From assembly GCA_015501055.1 (NCBI GenBank), contig JADNYV010000253.1, positions 1 to 50,444 on the forward strand: a DNA stretch of 50,444 nt. Reading direction: 5' to 3'. Positions 1 to 10,752 of this stretch are shown piece by piece (the first letter of the stretch is position 1; every line of letters starts with the position of its first letter). Both the position numbers and the translations under genes were made by a program. A model generated the notes under the pieces. The model was not told the origin of the DNA. It saw only the letters and a program-made list of their open reading frames with translations, and did no database searches. The DNA is from Mucidula mucida. Its lineage: Eukaryota; Basidiomycota; Agaricomycetes; Agaricales; Physalacriaceae.

Positions 1-438
1 GCGATCCAGTGGACCCAGAAGGTGAGCATTAGACGTGATATTTCTCAAGCACTCAACATTATCTTTGAGTCAATAGCTATTAAAATTGAGTGGTGCAAGG
101 CATGCGCCCGCATGCTACGATGGGAAGAAGAAATTGAGCTTTTATTGGAGGAAATGTGCCGGGTGGCTGTTTATAGGAACTGGAAGGCCGCGTGGTGGCG
201 CGCACGTGCTAACGCTCACCCCGATGCCAGCGCGGCACTGCGGGAGGGAATCACAGGCTTTGCTACACGTGCTGCTATTTGGGAAGAGGCCCGAGTGCGT
301 GAGGTTGAGGAGAAATGACAGCCGCTCATCAAAATGGGTAAGGAGCTTGTTGAAGGGATACCAATCACCAATGTGCTGGAGTATGAGCTTGAAGATGATG
401 AAATAGAGGAAGAGAACATGGAGGATGATGTAGATTAG
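1..438 (+). pseudogene. 3' end of a KDZ-type (Kyakuja-Dileera-Zisupton) DNA transposase, broken
   Basis: The reading frame is open from the window edge. It encodes a Trp/Arg/Glu-rich helical segment (RRDISQALN, then WCKACARMLRWEEEIELL, then EEMCRVAVYRNWKAAWW) that I recognise as the C-terminal helical region of fungal KDZ transposases, where the pattern is WAKARARAMRWxEEVELLxEEMRRVxxFxxWKAxWW. The frame meets a TGA at 316-318. The same frame continues beyond it with an acidic tail (EYELEDDEIEEENMEDDVD) to a natural TAG at 436-438, so TGA is probably an acquired nonsense codon. The catalytic part lies outside the window. Family assignment is from remembered motif similarity. Whether the element is otherwise intact upstream cannot be judged here. 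Confidence 0.6.
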
Positions 439-888
439 ATGTTTACATAGCATAGTTATGACACCAGCACACTAGAAAATATGGACTACAAGTGGGAAGT
501 GAATATTTGAAGGGGCAGGCGGATGTACCTGCCACCCCAATCAAAATGTGCCACAGAATCAGGCAAGCGTGCGGATACCCCACCGAAATGGGATAACCTA
601 TAGCACCTGAATCACCGAGGTAATCCATCAGAGAGTGATCCCGAGCGGAATGCGCAATCAATCAAGGACGGAAAGGACCCGGAGACAATCAGATCCGGAT
701 ATAAGCAGTGATTGTATGTACCCGCCCCAGCGCGCTGCCCAGGACAACGAGCAGCACCCCCCGCAGGCCTGGCGCGGCCCCCGTACTGCCCCAGAGGCTG
801 GGCGGGCCCATATATATATATTTCACTCTAACTATAATGACTCTAGATAGAGCAGATTCTGTAATTTCGTGCCCTCTAGCTAGAGGCT
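439..888. other. Gene-free stretch between two transposon relics
   Basis: No supported coding region. The left part is presumably the 3' flank of the KDZ relic. The right part borders the stop codon of the Gag-protease frame and contains a short TATATATATA run near 811-821 and two CTCTAG-NTAGAG-like motifs around 841-890. I see no terminal repeat that would define either element. Confidence 0.4.
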
Positions 889-3555
889 TTATGGATATAT
901 CCCTACAGCATAGGGTGGATGGAATGGGAGGCCAAGTATTATCGGGTAACAGAGTCCAGGCGCAATGAGGGCGCGTACAGAGCGAGAAGTCCAAGTGCAG
1001 GAGGGGTCGAAAAGCTGAATGTCTACGTATTCGGTAATAGTCGTACAAGAATCATTGGAGGGAGTCGCTGTATCCATTATAATAGGCTTTGGCAATTTGC
1101 GGCGTCTCAGTTTGCAGGTGTCCACGACTTCAGGTCTAATGAGTACAAAAGGTGAGCCGTCGTCTAACAAGGCATGGAAAGAGCGCTGCGGGAGTGCGGA
1201 TCGGGAGTTATCCGTAATCGCACACTTCCAAACGAGATGCGGCAGGAAAATCGGGCATTCTGAGGAGTTACTCACGTCGGTATTCCCCTCCACGATTGGT
1301 TCTACATCGTTGCCATTGACGGAGGGTTCTTCATCAATAACCGCACCCACCACTTCCTCTTCTTCGGCAAGCGCGTCAGCGTCAAAATCCACTTTGTCGG
1401 CATCAGGGTCGTAGGAAGCGTTCTCCCAGTCGTCTTTGTTGTCGGTGGCATCAATTAATTCTGGCAAGTAGTTATCATTTTCAGATACCGTGCGTCGGGC
1501 ATCCTTCGCCTTGCGCAAGAAAAGCCTATCCAAAGGTGAAGGTAATCTCGCCGACGCAAAAGTCCTCATCTCCTCTTCTGTTATGCTTGGTCTCTTCCGT
1601 CCGTCCTTCCTCTCAGGAGCGGTAGGCAACTTCCTTTCGCGTCTCTCATATCTTGGGGAATCCGTTGCCTGTCGCGCACGAGTGACGTGTTCGGAGGATC
1701 TGTTCCTGGATCTCAAAGGAGACCGAGCTCGTGCTCTGTCCCTTTGACGCAAAGGAGACCGACCCCGTGTCCTGTCCCCTTGACGTGAAGTACGCGAAAA
1801 TCCGCCGCCGTCGATGTTCGTAAACTCGTCAGAGGATTCATAATTGTTGTTGGGATACTCGCCCATGACGGCCGCCGTGGAATGTGAGTAATTCTGTCGT
1901 CCACAACCCCCAATACTAGCCACGTTATTTGCCGATGGTCGCTGGGACTGCCAGGCATTGTAACGCTGGTCTGGGATGTCGTACGAGGAGTGCTGGAACA
2001 AGACACCAACACCCGTGGGTGGCGGCGGTACCGCAAAGTTCCCAGATGGGGCAGGTGGTGCCTGCGGCTGGCGATAACCACCAGAGTTAGGTGGAACAGA
2101 CGTGGGAATAGGCACCGTATTGGACCCGGTAGCGTGGCCGTAGTTGTTCCTTTGAGCTGTGTTCGTGGGACGGCGGGAGCCAGGCGCATATACTTGTGGG
2201 GCGGGGGCGTTGATAAAGAGGTCAGGCTTGTAGCGGCGGTAAAATTCGGGAACAAGGTGGGGCTTCAACTGGCGTTTGTGCATGTTATACAAGATCATGT
2301 TGGCGATGTCATCGGCGGAGACAGAAGTGGGTTGTCGAGGTTGGAAACCGGGTGCGAGCGCTGCATTCTCGAATCCGCTTGGATTTGCGGCCGCCCAGTT
2401 GAAACACCATTTGAGTGTGTGTTCGCCATCTGGCGGCGGCTCACGACACTTGTTATCTGCACCTCTATGGTTCTGCCACGGTAGCCAGCATTGTAGGCAT
2501 CCATTGACGATGTACCGGATGGTGAACCATTCTTTGAGTGTGCGGACGCCTGCGTCGGCCGTTACTGCAGCAACGGCAGAAAAATGAGCGCTCCCCAATT
2601 GTGGTGCAACATAAGCGGGCAAGGAAGCACCACTCCAGGCGGGGTTGGGAATACCACCGAAGTTCTCGCGTGTCGATGCGACCGAGGACCTCGCCCTTCC
2701 GTCATTCGCCTTGTTCTCCTCCTGGGCGTTGATCAACTCCTGAATTTCCTGTAGCCTGTCTTGATATTTGGTCCACTTCTCGGCATCGGTATTTGAACCG
2801 TCCGCGATAGTGTCTCCGTAGTCCTCGACATCTCTCCTTTCCAATAACTTATTCTTCATCCTCACCGACAAGCCATCTCGGATGGTTGTGATCCTATCAC
2901 GGTCCGTCAAGGCGTATTTCTTCGATGACGCGAGCTTGTCGGCAGCTACAATCACAAATTTGTACCAATCATTGACGTGTAGATTGCCCTGCTTCGCCTT
3001 CTTCAAGTTTTCGTGGATATGTTTGTAGTGTTCGGGGCCATGGGAGCGCGCCTTCAACGCATCGACATATTCCTCTACCGTTTTGCTATCCAGTTGTTTG
3101 GCACGGGTGTCGTAGTACGTCTCTAGCGTCTGGTGGAGGAGTTCAGGAGCGAGTAGCGGGACAACCTTCTTAGGATCGGCTTTAGGGTGTACCGCTGCCA
3201 GCCAGGACGTGCACTGTTTTAGATACATGTTGAAGTGCTTGTCTGTGAGTTTATCGGAAGTCTGATTTATGATGGGAGGCGCCAAACGCGTGCCGGCAAC
3301 CACTACTGCAACGGGGTCACTAGGCGGCATGTCCGTGAAAGAGAAATCTTTGAAGGAATCCAGGGAATTAGAGCGGGATCTCGGGGTATGCAAGTCTTCG
3401 ACCACTTCTGGGATAGCGGTTAGTCCCCGTGTGGATATTCTTGGTTGGTTAGTCGTACTCACTGGGATGCGTGAAACTAAGTGTGGTACGGGAATTGCGG
3501 GGATTGCGGGAGTTGTGCAATTTTGTAGTTGACGTGGAGAACTGGCTGAAGACAT
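889..3555 (-). CDS. Ty3-type retrotransposon Gag-protease polyprotein, truncated before polymerase
   Basis: This is one uninterrupted frame of 888 codons. The N-terminal 100 residues are Pro/Ser-rich. Residues of about 110-280 form a helical Gag-like domain, followed by a Cys-rich segment (GCLQCWLPWQNHRG) that may bind nucleic acid. A Pro/Gly/Asn-rich linker leads into an Arg/Ser-rich basic tract (RGRSPLRQRDRARARSPLR). The C-terminal 96 residues look like a retropepsin: LLDDGSPFVLI holds the catalytic Asp-Asp-Gly near residues 798-800, and YPIILGLPF is the conserved distal strand. The frame stops 10 residues after that motif, where family members normally continue into reverse transcriptase, RNase H and integrase. 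No such domains follow, so the copy is 3' truncated. The long open frame implies a fairly young copy, or selection on the Gag part. I could not identify LTRs. Confidence 0.75.
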   Translation of the reverse strand: MSSASSPRQLQNCTTPAIPAIPVPHLVSRIPVSTTNQPRISTRGLTAIPEVVEDLHTPRSRSNSLDSFKDFSFTDMPPSDPVAVVVAGTRLAPPIINQTSDKLTDKHFNMYLKQCTSWLAAVHPKADPKKVVPLLAPELLHQTLETYYDTRAKQLDSKTVEEYVDALKARSHGPEHYKHIHENLKKAKQGNLHVNDWYKFVIVAADKLASSKKYALTDRDRITTIRDGLSVRMKNKLLERRDVEDYGDTIADGSNTDAEKWTKYQDRLQEIQELINAQEENKANDGRARSSVASTRENFGGIPNPAWSGASLPAYVAPQLGSAHFSAVAAVTADAGVRTLKEWFTIRYIVNGCLQCWLPWQNHRGADNKCREPPPDGEHTLKWCFNWAAANPSGFENAALAPGFQPRQPTSVSADDIANMILYNMHKRQLKPHLVPEFYRRYKPDLFINAPAPQVYAPGSRRPTNTAQRNNYGHATGSNTVPIPTSVPPNSGGYRQPQAPPAPSGNFAVPPPPTGVGVLFQHSSYDIPDQRYNAWQSQRPSANNVASIGGCGRQNYSHSTAAVMGEYPNNNYESSDEFTNIDGGGFSRTSRQGDRTRGRSPLRQRDRARARSPLRSRNRSSEHVTRARQATDSPRYERRERKLPTAPERKDGRKRPSITEEEMRTFASARLPSPLDRLFLRKAKDARRTVSENDNYLPELIDATDNKDDWENASYDPDADKVDFDADALAEEEEVVGAVIDEEPSVNGNDVEPIVEGNTDVSNSSECPIFLPHLVWKCAITDNSRSALPQRSFHALLDDGSPFVLIRPEVVDTCKLRRRKLPKPIIMDTATPSNDSCTTITEYVDIQLFDPSCTWTSRSVRALIAPGLCYPIILGLPFHPPYAVGIYP

Positions 3556-4411
3556 TTTTTTAGAAAACGGTTAAGGACGTTTGGGATAACAAGAAATCAA
3601 GGAATCGGGTCAACGTGCGGGGAATTCGTGCGTGTCAGGTATGGGAAAACAGGGATTTCTCTAATTCAGAAAAGGCGGGTTGTGTCTATGCGCGTAGAGG
3701 TCGTGATAACAAGGAAAAAAGGCCCGTGGAAGGTAAAGGAAGCAAAAGGAATAAAGGCGTTTCTTTGCTAAGAAGGAGAAAAGGCGGGAGAGTGTGTTGC
3801 GTGTCAAAAAAAAAGTGAAAACCCGTCGTACGAGACAACGGTAAACACCAGAGGAACGCGACACGAGAGATGTAGGGAGATGGGTAGGGTACGGGTACTC
3901 AGAAGGGAGAGAAAGAGAAAAGAGACGCACACAAATGACAAGAACACACTCTATTGTGACAACGACAATCCCAAGTACAAGCGATGGTGGTAGTCCGAAG
4001 AAGTCCTCTACCCCAGAAACCCCATCCCCAAATCTCAGTCCATAGCCAAACAAGCCCATGCCAAACAACACGTCATCCAAAATGGGACCTTCTTCGATCG
4101 GGCCAACCTCGAGTAAACCCTAGGTTTACATTATCGCGCCAAGTTCATATCAGAATGCAGCAAAAGAAAGACAAGACTACACGAGACTACATTGCCTTTC
4201 AGGCAGAGATGGACTCGTAGAAGTGTCAGCAGATACACAGATAGCCGTGCATTCGAGAATGGAGTGGGCGAAAGCAGCACGCAAGGGCGGATAAACAAGG
4301 GTGAGAGTGTTGTGCCTTTTTGGGCCAACGATGACGGTCACGTGACGAGATCGGACGTATTTGAAAGCGATCATTCTGTTGCATGTTTGGTTACTTTCCA
4401 TCATCACCGAC
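3556..4411. other. Region between Gag-protease frame and kinase-fold gene A
   Basis: No coding region is supported. On the Gag side the plus strand is purine-rich (AAGGAAAAAAGG-type runs around 3700-3790), as in a retrotransposon leader, but no LTR or primer-binding site is recognisable. The right part should contain the promoter of the plus-strand kinase-fold gene that starts at 4412. Confidence 0.35.
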
Positions 4412-5614
4412 ATGGCTGTACCTTCACGCTACCTGTGGCTTGGCTTTGGCAAAGCTCAAAAGAAGGTCAGGCTCAAGGCTCTCGACGACGGAATCCTTGG
4501 GGGAAAGTTCGACGACATGTTCGAGCATTTCCCTTTCATCTCCCCCGAGCCCGTATTCTCGCTGCCGCACGAACCGCAGATCAACAATAGCGAAGGGCTG
4601 TCGCTGAAAATCACATTCTCAGAGGCTCTTGCATGGGGAAACGGCATTGACACCGACTCTTCGGTCTTCTTCCCCACATTCCATGGAGAAGGCGACGAGC
4701 AGCAGAAGTTTTGTGTCAAGGTGTTGTTCAACGTCGAGAAGGCCGAACCGGACGATAATTGCTATAAGGCCGCGGACAAGATGCTCGCAGATGCAAAGTT
4801 TTACGGTCAGAATCTGCGGGGCGTGGCGGGGGTTTTGGTACCGCGGCATTATGGTGTGTGGCGCGCACGAACAGGAGAATGGGGCGGCACGATGCTGTGT
4901 AGTATCACGGAATGGGCTGGCACTCCGTGGACTCAGCTCGTTGCCGCGGGGCGTGCTACCACCGATCTCGCGTATGTTCGGCCTCGGTTTCTAGTTATGC
5001 TCATCGCGCTCATTTGTTGTGTTCAGGATAAAGCTAGGGCGTTCAGTTGAACGACTTCATGATCGTGGCATCCATCACCATACGCTATATATTCCTGCTG
5101 ATTTGCATCACCTACTCTTCCGTGTCGACAAGACCGCTGCCGGCTCAACAACGACTTGTTTTGTCATCGACTTCTCAAGGGCGAGAATGACACCGTGTAC
5201 CAGAAATCTCCCCATCCTTCCCGTCGATTTGAATGACTTGGGGCCAACTGTCGGTTGCGAAGAAGCCTTAAATCTCATTTATATCCTCCGCATGTATCAT
5301 AAAGATGTAAAAGGTAAGTTTGCATTCACAAGTTTTATTCTTTGTCCTGACGCACAGAACAAGTGGAGTTACCTTCAAGCCACTTGTACCGTGCCATACG
5401 TTTTGTCAGTCACTACTCTGCTCAGCACCCCTCACTTAGCAATGCAGAAGTGATGCTGGTTCAACGCCACCATTTCTTTGCTGACGAACCGCCACTCGAA
5501 CCAGACATCACGTTTGAATTTCGCGCGGATGGGAAGGTGGTCTTCAATCGGGAAAGTTCCGATACGCTTACAAAATGCTTATCGGAGGCGTATATTTCTT
5601 CTATATTATCCTGA
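4412..5614 (+). CDS. Kinase-fold (predicted pseudokinase) protein, tandem copy A, intact
   Basis: The gene model is join(4412..4971, 5027..5313, 5358..5614), 367 residues, with both introns GT-AG, the first in phase 2 and the second in phase 1. The start is the ATG in the sequence ACATGGCTG, shared by the three tandem copies. The protein looks like a degenerate eukaryotic kinase domain. FCVKVLF (Lys103) fits the beta-3 strand lysine, LVPRHYG the beta-4 region, MLCSITEWAG (161-170) the hinge, LHDRGIHHHTL (197-207) the catalytic loop and VIDFSRA (234-240) the DFG segment, here DFS. The catalytic-loop Asp of HxDLxxxN is missing and no Gly-rich loop is visible, so catalysis is unlikely. These features are seen in the sequence; the fold assignment rests on motif order. 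Function is unknown. The gene is paralogous to copy B (6370) and copy C (7811). Confidence 0.7.
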
Positions 5615-6369
5615 CGTGGGCACGTACATACGTATTACAAGACGACGCAACAGTACCAGGACGGTCGGACAGTGCGGACATACCCATTCAAGGTGTCGTG
5701 GGTTTTTCCATTGGGTGAACATGGACACGGAGGAGTTGTAGAAAACGTCGTACATTGCTATAACAGAGCCTAACTTCAATGATGAAAGTGTGCAATAATC
5801 TTTCGTGCCCTCAAAAGTCTGAGCGCCGTTAAACAGACGCCAGGACTTGGTCATCGGAATCCCGCGTTCGTTCCCGGCGTTGCATTCGAAAGTCGTTGCA
5901 CAAGCGGACTCGGCGACCTCGATTGATTCCCCCACCATTGAATTCCCTATGGAGCAGGAAATTGAGGTCCTACAAAGTGTCTGATCGGCTCACCTGCTAT
6001 AAAGGCCTGGGCAGGGATTGATGGCAGTATCTATGGGCGGCGGAAGAGCTTTCGAAGGTCACGGGGAAGTAAAGCGGAAGAGAAACGGTCCCTTGATAGG
6101 TGACCTTTTTCTACTTGCACTGACGGGTGGCCGCCGCTGTAAGACTTTACCACAAGTGTCAAGACCCGTCCGACGACGACGGCTTCCTTCGACCTCCGAG
6201 TCTCCAGCGAGAGGGTACTGCCGTTGTCCTTGTAGCAGGCTAAGCATGTCCATCTTCTAGTCTCATGCTACAGAGGCATGAATTTTGACGCCCACGTGAT
6301 GCACTTAAACCTTTGACAAACACGATCAGGTTCAGTCTTTTCCTCATTGGTGCCATCATCAACTCGGAC
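5615..6369. other. Intergenic spacer between kinase-fold copies A and B
   Basis: No coding region is supported. The last 60 bases before copy B (ending CATCAACTCGGACATGG) resemble the leaders of copies A and C, so the duplicated unit included upstream sequence. Nothing else is recognisable. Confidence 0.35.
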
Positions 6370-7561
6370 ATGGCCTCACGCTCTCTGTGGCTTGGCTTCG
6401 GCAAGGCTAATAAGAAGATCGAGCTTAGCCCTTTGAATGATGATCATCTGGAAGACAAATTCGCCGCCATGTTCGAGCCTTTTCCCTTCGCCAGTTATGA
6501 CCCCGAACCTCTCCTGGAGGTACCCTACAATCCGCGAATGAATACCTTCGACGGGCTGGCTCGGAAGCTCTCATTCGACCAGGCGCTTGCCTGAGGAGAT
6601 GGAATCGACAACGAATCGTCGATATTCTTTCCTGCGTTTTACATTGACGGCGAGGACCAGCAGACGTTGTTTTGCGCAAAGGTGCTATTTAACACCGAGA
6701 AGGTGAAGCCGGACGACAATTGTAACCAAGCAATCCAGAAGATGCTTGCCGATGCAAATTACTATGGGCCGGGACGTTGCTGGGACATTGGTACCGCGGC
6801 ATTATGGGGTGTGGTGTGCGAAAACTGGCAAATGGGGCGGCACGGTTTTATGCAGTGTGACGGAATGGGCCGGCGTTTCCTGGGATAAGGTTGCCGCCAG
6901 AAAGGGGGATGCTACGATGATCAAGTATGTTCATTTTGTTTCTGGTCATGCTTCTGCGCACTCATTCGTTTCCAACTTCTAGGAAAGCCATAGGTCGTAC
7001 GGTTGAACGACTGCATGATCGCTACATCCATCATCATCAACTGTATCGTCGTCGTGAGTTACACCACCTTCTGGTTCGCGAGGACAAGACCGATGCCGGC
7101 ACCATAACAAGATGCTTTGTGGTCGATTTCTCCAAGGCTACGACAAGCCTATGCACTAGAAATCTCCCCATCCTTCCAGTCGATGCTCAAATATGTGATG
7201 CACGTAATGACTGCAATGAAGCCCGGAGTGTTTCTTCTCGACATGTTCGAACCAGCTAGAAGTGCATTTGCATGAATGCCGTTTTGTTCTTTTGTACTGA
7301 CATTCAGGTTCAGTGTCCCCTTCAACTCAGATGTACCGGGCCTTGCGTTTCTGCGACCGTTATTCCGCTCTGCATCCCTCGCTTGATCATGCGGCTGTTA
7401 TGGTGGTTCAGCACCACCATTTCTTTGCTGATGAGCCACCACTCGAGCCAGGCATCACGTTTGGATTTCGTTCGGATGGGAAGGTCATCTTCAATGGAAA
7501 AGGTTCGGAACCGCAGACAGAAAGCTTACCGGAGGAGTTTATTGAGTCGTTATTATCCTAA
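6370..7561 (+). pseudogene. Kinase-fold protein, tandem copy B, inactivated
   Basis: This is a paralogue of the flanking genes with the same three-exon layout. It begins MASRSLWLGFGKANKK and ends in a third exon with the shared HHHFFADEPPLEPGITF block. It has at least three lesions. A TGA at 6592-6594 replaces the Trp found in both neighbours (ALAWG). A frameshift lies near 6765-6775, within the YYG..RDVAGTLVPRHYG segment. Another frameshift lies near 7225 at the end of exon 2, where VFLLDMFEP is only readable one frame over. Splice sites at about 6925/6983 and in front of the third exon still look usable. The catalytic-loop equivalent (LHDRYIHHHQLY) lacks the Asp, as in copy A. Multiple independent lesions make a sequencing artefact an insufficient explanation. 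Confidence 0.8.
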
Positions 7562-7810
7562 TGCAGACATGGACATTCCACCAAGACAGCGCAGCAGTAC
7601 CGAGACGGCTGGACAATGTACGGATGGATGCGTGGTCGGTGACGTGGGCACGGAGGAGATGGAGGAGGAAACATACTGTACCCCTTCCTAAGTATCTTCA
7701 TTATAATCGAGCTTGACTTGAGCGTTGCAATCCTGAACGAGTTCTTTCATGTGATGGGCTCTGGTATGTTCAGGGTTGAGTAACACACCATCATCATCAT
7801 CATCACCGAC

Positions 7811-9019
7811 ATGGCTTCACGCAAACCTACGCGCATTCTGTGGCTTGGCTTTGGCAAAGCTGAGAAAAAAATCATGTTTGAGGCCTACGAAGACGAATAC
7901 ATGAAGGACATATCGTTTCCGCATTTCCCCTCCACCTCCTCCGAACCTCTCTTGATCTTGCCATTTGACCCACAAATGAACAACAGCGAAGGGCTGCCTG
8001 AAAAATTCCCATTTCCAGATGTACTTGCGTGGGGTGACGGCTTAGACAATGAATCTTCGATATTCTTCGATGGGTACTTCAGTGAAGGTGACGAACAGAA
8101 GCGGTTTTGTGTCAAGGTCCTCTTCAATATTGAGAAGGCTAAGCCCGACGACTACAGTCTCCAGGCATTCCATAACATGCTTGCGGACGCGAAGTTTCAC
8201 GCTCAGAATCTACGGGCTGTTGCTGGGATATTGGTACCTCGGCACTATGGCTTGTGGTGCGCGCGAACAAAACAATGGGGCGGTACGGTCCTTTGTAGTG
8301 TCACGGAATGGGCCGGAATTCCATGGGATAGGGTTGCCGCCATGGGGTACGATCTCACATCCGTCAAGTACGTTCAGCCTCCTTCGTGTTATGCTTCATC
8401 GTGCTCATCGGTACCAAACGCATAGGAAACTTTTTGGTCGTACAATTGAACAACTTCATGACTTCGGCGTCCATCATAATCACTTGCATCATAGTGGTCA
8501 GCTACATCATGTCCTTTTCCGTCGCGACCAGACCACCGCTGGCCCCATAACAAGATGCTTCGTCGTTGACTTCTCCGAGGCTAGGACAGTACCATGCACT
8601 AGAAACCTCCCCATTCTCCGTGTGGATGCCGATATCCGTCGAGATATAGGGGGCTGCCGGGAAGCATTAGACGTTCAATATCTGCTCGAAATGTACGAAA
8701 AAGATGTTGAAAGTATGTTTGCGTTACTGTCATTCATGTGTAATGCTAACCTCCAGCACAAGTATCACCTTCAACTCACACCTACAAGGCGTTGCGTTTT
8801 CACAAACGATATTCTGCTCTGCACCCCTCGCTTAGCAACAAGGATGTTATGACGGTCCAGCGCCACCATTTCTTCAAGGATGAGTTGCCACTTGACCTGA
8901 ACATCAAGTTTGATTTTCAGCCGGACGGGAAGGTGGTTTCTTGGAAAGGCCATAAGGAAGATTCCGATAAACTGGCGAAACGCTTACCGGATGATTATAT
9001 CGCTTCTCTATTAGTCTGA
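7811..9019 (+). CDS. Kinase-fold (predicted pseudokinase) protein, tandem copy C, intact
   Basis: The gene model is join(7811..8367, 8426..8712, 8757..9019), 368 residues. The introns interrupt at exactly the same codon phases as in copy A, and exon 2 is the same length (287 nt). Motifs in order are RILWLGFGKAEKK, FCVKVLF (beta-3 Lys), LVPRHYGLW, VLCSVTEWAG (hinge), LHDFGVHHNHLHHSGQLHH (catalytic loop without Asp), VVDFSEA (DFG to DFS) and the family block RNLPIL. A (CAT)n run lies immediately upstream of the start at about 7790-7808. An intact frame and conserved splice sites in both A and C, beside decayed B, suggest the family is expressed and possibly under constraint. The biological role is not known. 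Confidence 0.7.
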
Positions 9020-9174
9020 TTTGTTTGTCCGAATGTCTTGTACTTCGTCGTACGGGATCCGTATAATTCACGCCTGCATAACACGTATTCGTCGACCAAG
9101 CCGGACGAAAATACGCCTATGAAGACTGCACTGTATGGACCCCTTGCACAAATACTTGCGCGTGGCATGCGGCT

Positions 9175-9734
9175 TTGCATACAAAGTTCTTTCCAAACTT
9201 CAGGCAGGAAGTGAATCCTGCTGCTACGTCAGATCCTCTTCTTAGACAAAATGGCTGCATCGATGTCGGCCGAGAACGCTTAACGGTGGAAGCGAATCGA
9301 CTGATGAGGAACAGACTTCTTGAGGAAACCGATCATTATGAGGACGACACGACAACTGTAACGGTAGACGAGTCTAGTCTGAACGATGCTGCGCCACCAG
9401 CGATCGCAGTAGAGTTCGTGTTACGGTCGCGTGAGAGTTTGGCTCGTCGGCACTACAAGGATTCAGAAACATTCATAGGGTCAAACGAGTCTCTTCTGCC
9501 CGCACCCATGCCAAAGGTGACGGCAGAGCCGGTTATCGCAGCACAGGCAGCCCCCCCCCCTCTCGATGAACAAGAAACACACCTGTAGCTCAGGCTGCTC
9601 TGACCGTACCACCCGCTCAGCCGAGTCGATCAGTTCCCATTACGAGGGCAACAGTAGCGCCTAGATCTGACCCCCCGGCGGCGACGGGCACAAGCAAGCA
9701 GAAGAAGACAAACACGAAGGGAGGGCGCCAGTAA
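9175..9734 (+). pseudogene. Hypothetical Ala/Pro-rich protein fragment, frameshifted at a C10 run
   Basis: The frame is open from 9175 to a TAG at about 9586. A second frame then continues with similar Ala/Pro/Thr/Lys-rich composition (SRSVPITRATVAPRSD) to a TAA at 9732-9734. The switch point coincides with a run of ten C at 9551-9560, so one added or lost C would join the two. I do not recognise the protein. The N-terminus is undefined and could lie in an upstream exon. It may be a gene remnant, or a real gene with a homopolymer error. Confidence 0.3.
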
Positions 9735-10752
9735 ATCTGAATGCGGATTTTCGGGGAGGAGTATTGTCGTTGCCAATGTAATATGAATGATTGTCGAATG
9801 AACTTGTGCAGTGCAAAACGTCAAATTTATTGGCTAACGCCTATACTGTCAAGACGAAGAGTAGACAAGGAGCGACGAAGCGCGCTCATTCTTGTTATAT
9901 AGTATGCACAATGGACGGAAGTACGGGGCTGGACGTAGTCGACTACTTAAGAGAGATTCGAGGGTCCGGAGCGAATGAGCAAAGGGCAAGCTCTGATCGC
10001 CAGATGTCTATGGTGTGCTGCCTGGCGAACTAAAAAGCGTGTCAGAAACAGTGCTTTCACAGAGGTATAGTACTGACCTGCTGCCTTTATCGCAGAATAA
10101 GGTCATAAACAACGAACGGCAACGGCAGCTCAGCCAATCCACCGTCATCGAGTTATTGCTGTCCGCCACGCCAGTGACCCGGGCTCCCGTGCCACAGCGA
10201 TAGTAGCATCGCAAAACGGTGGACTTGCGGTGTTTCCGGCGGCGTGCGATCTGTTATTAATGACTTGTCGTCCTCATGAAATATGCTGTGGTCGTTTAAG
10301 CATACAAATAACGTCGCACTTGACGAAGGCACGCACTGTGAGTGTCGGAATAAAAAGATCTTAACTTGATTAAGGTCGGACTGGTACACGTCCCAGAACA
10401 TGACGGCTTCCATTTTGCTTGGTGACCTCTAGCGACCTAAGCCATTAGGGTATAAAGAAGGCGGAACAGTAACTGGTGGACAGGTTGTGAGATTTTGCGC
10501 AAGACAGACGGAAAAGAAACAAGAGTACTTTTTCAAGAAACATCCAAAAGAAAAAGGGCTTGTTCAGACGCCCAAGGCCGTTCCGCGCGCCTTTGGCGAT
10601 GTTTGAGTAGCATTTTGATGCCAGTCGAGTGTGACAAGGTAGAGAGGGAGCCGTCAAGATAGAAATGGTGGTGGTGGTCAGGAGGAAACCGAAACCAAAC
10701 AACCTCATACAACGCGATGCGCGTCTAGTGCACGTGTTTTACTTAGACCACA
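9735..10752. other. Gene-free stretch upstream of the HNH-like pseudogene
   Basis: No reading frame with recognisable content on either strand, and no repeat boundary seen. The right part is the presumed promoter of the HNH-like locus. Confidence 0.35.

Noticed and set aside
7790..7808. (CAT)n run before kinase-fold copy C
   Set aside because: A short microsatellite in the leader; similar but shorter CATCATCA is seen before copies A and B.
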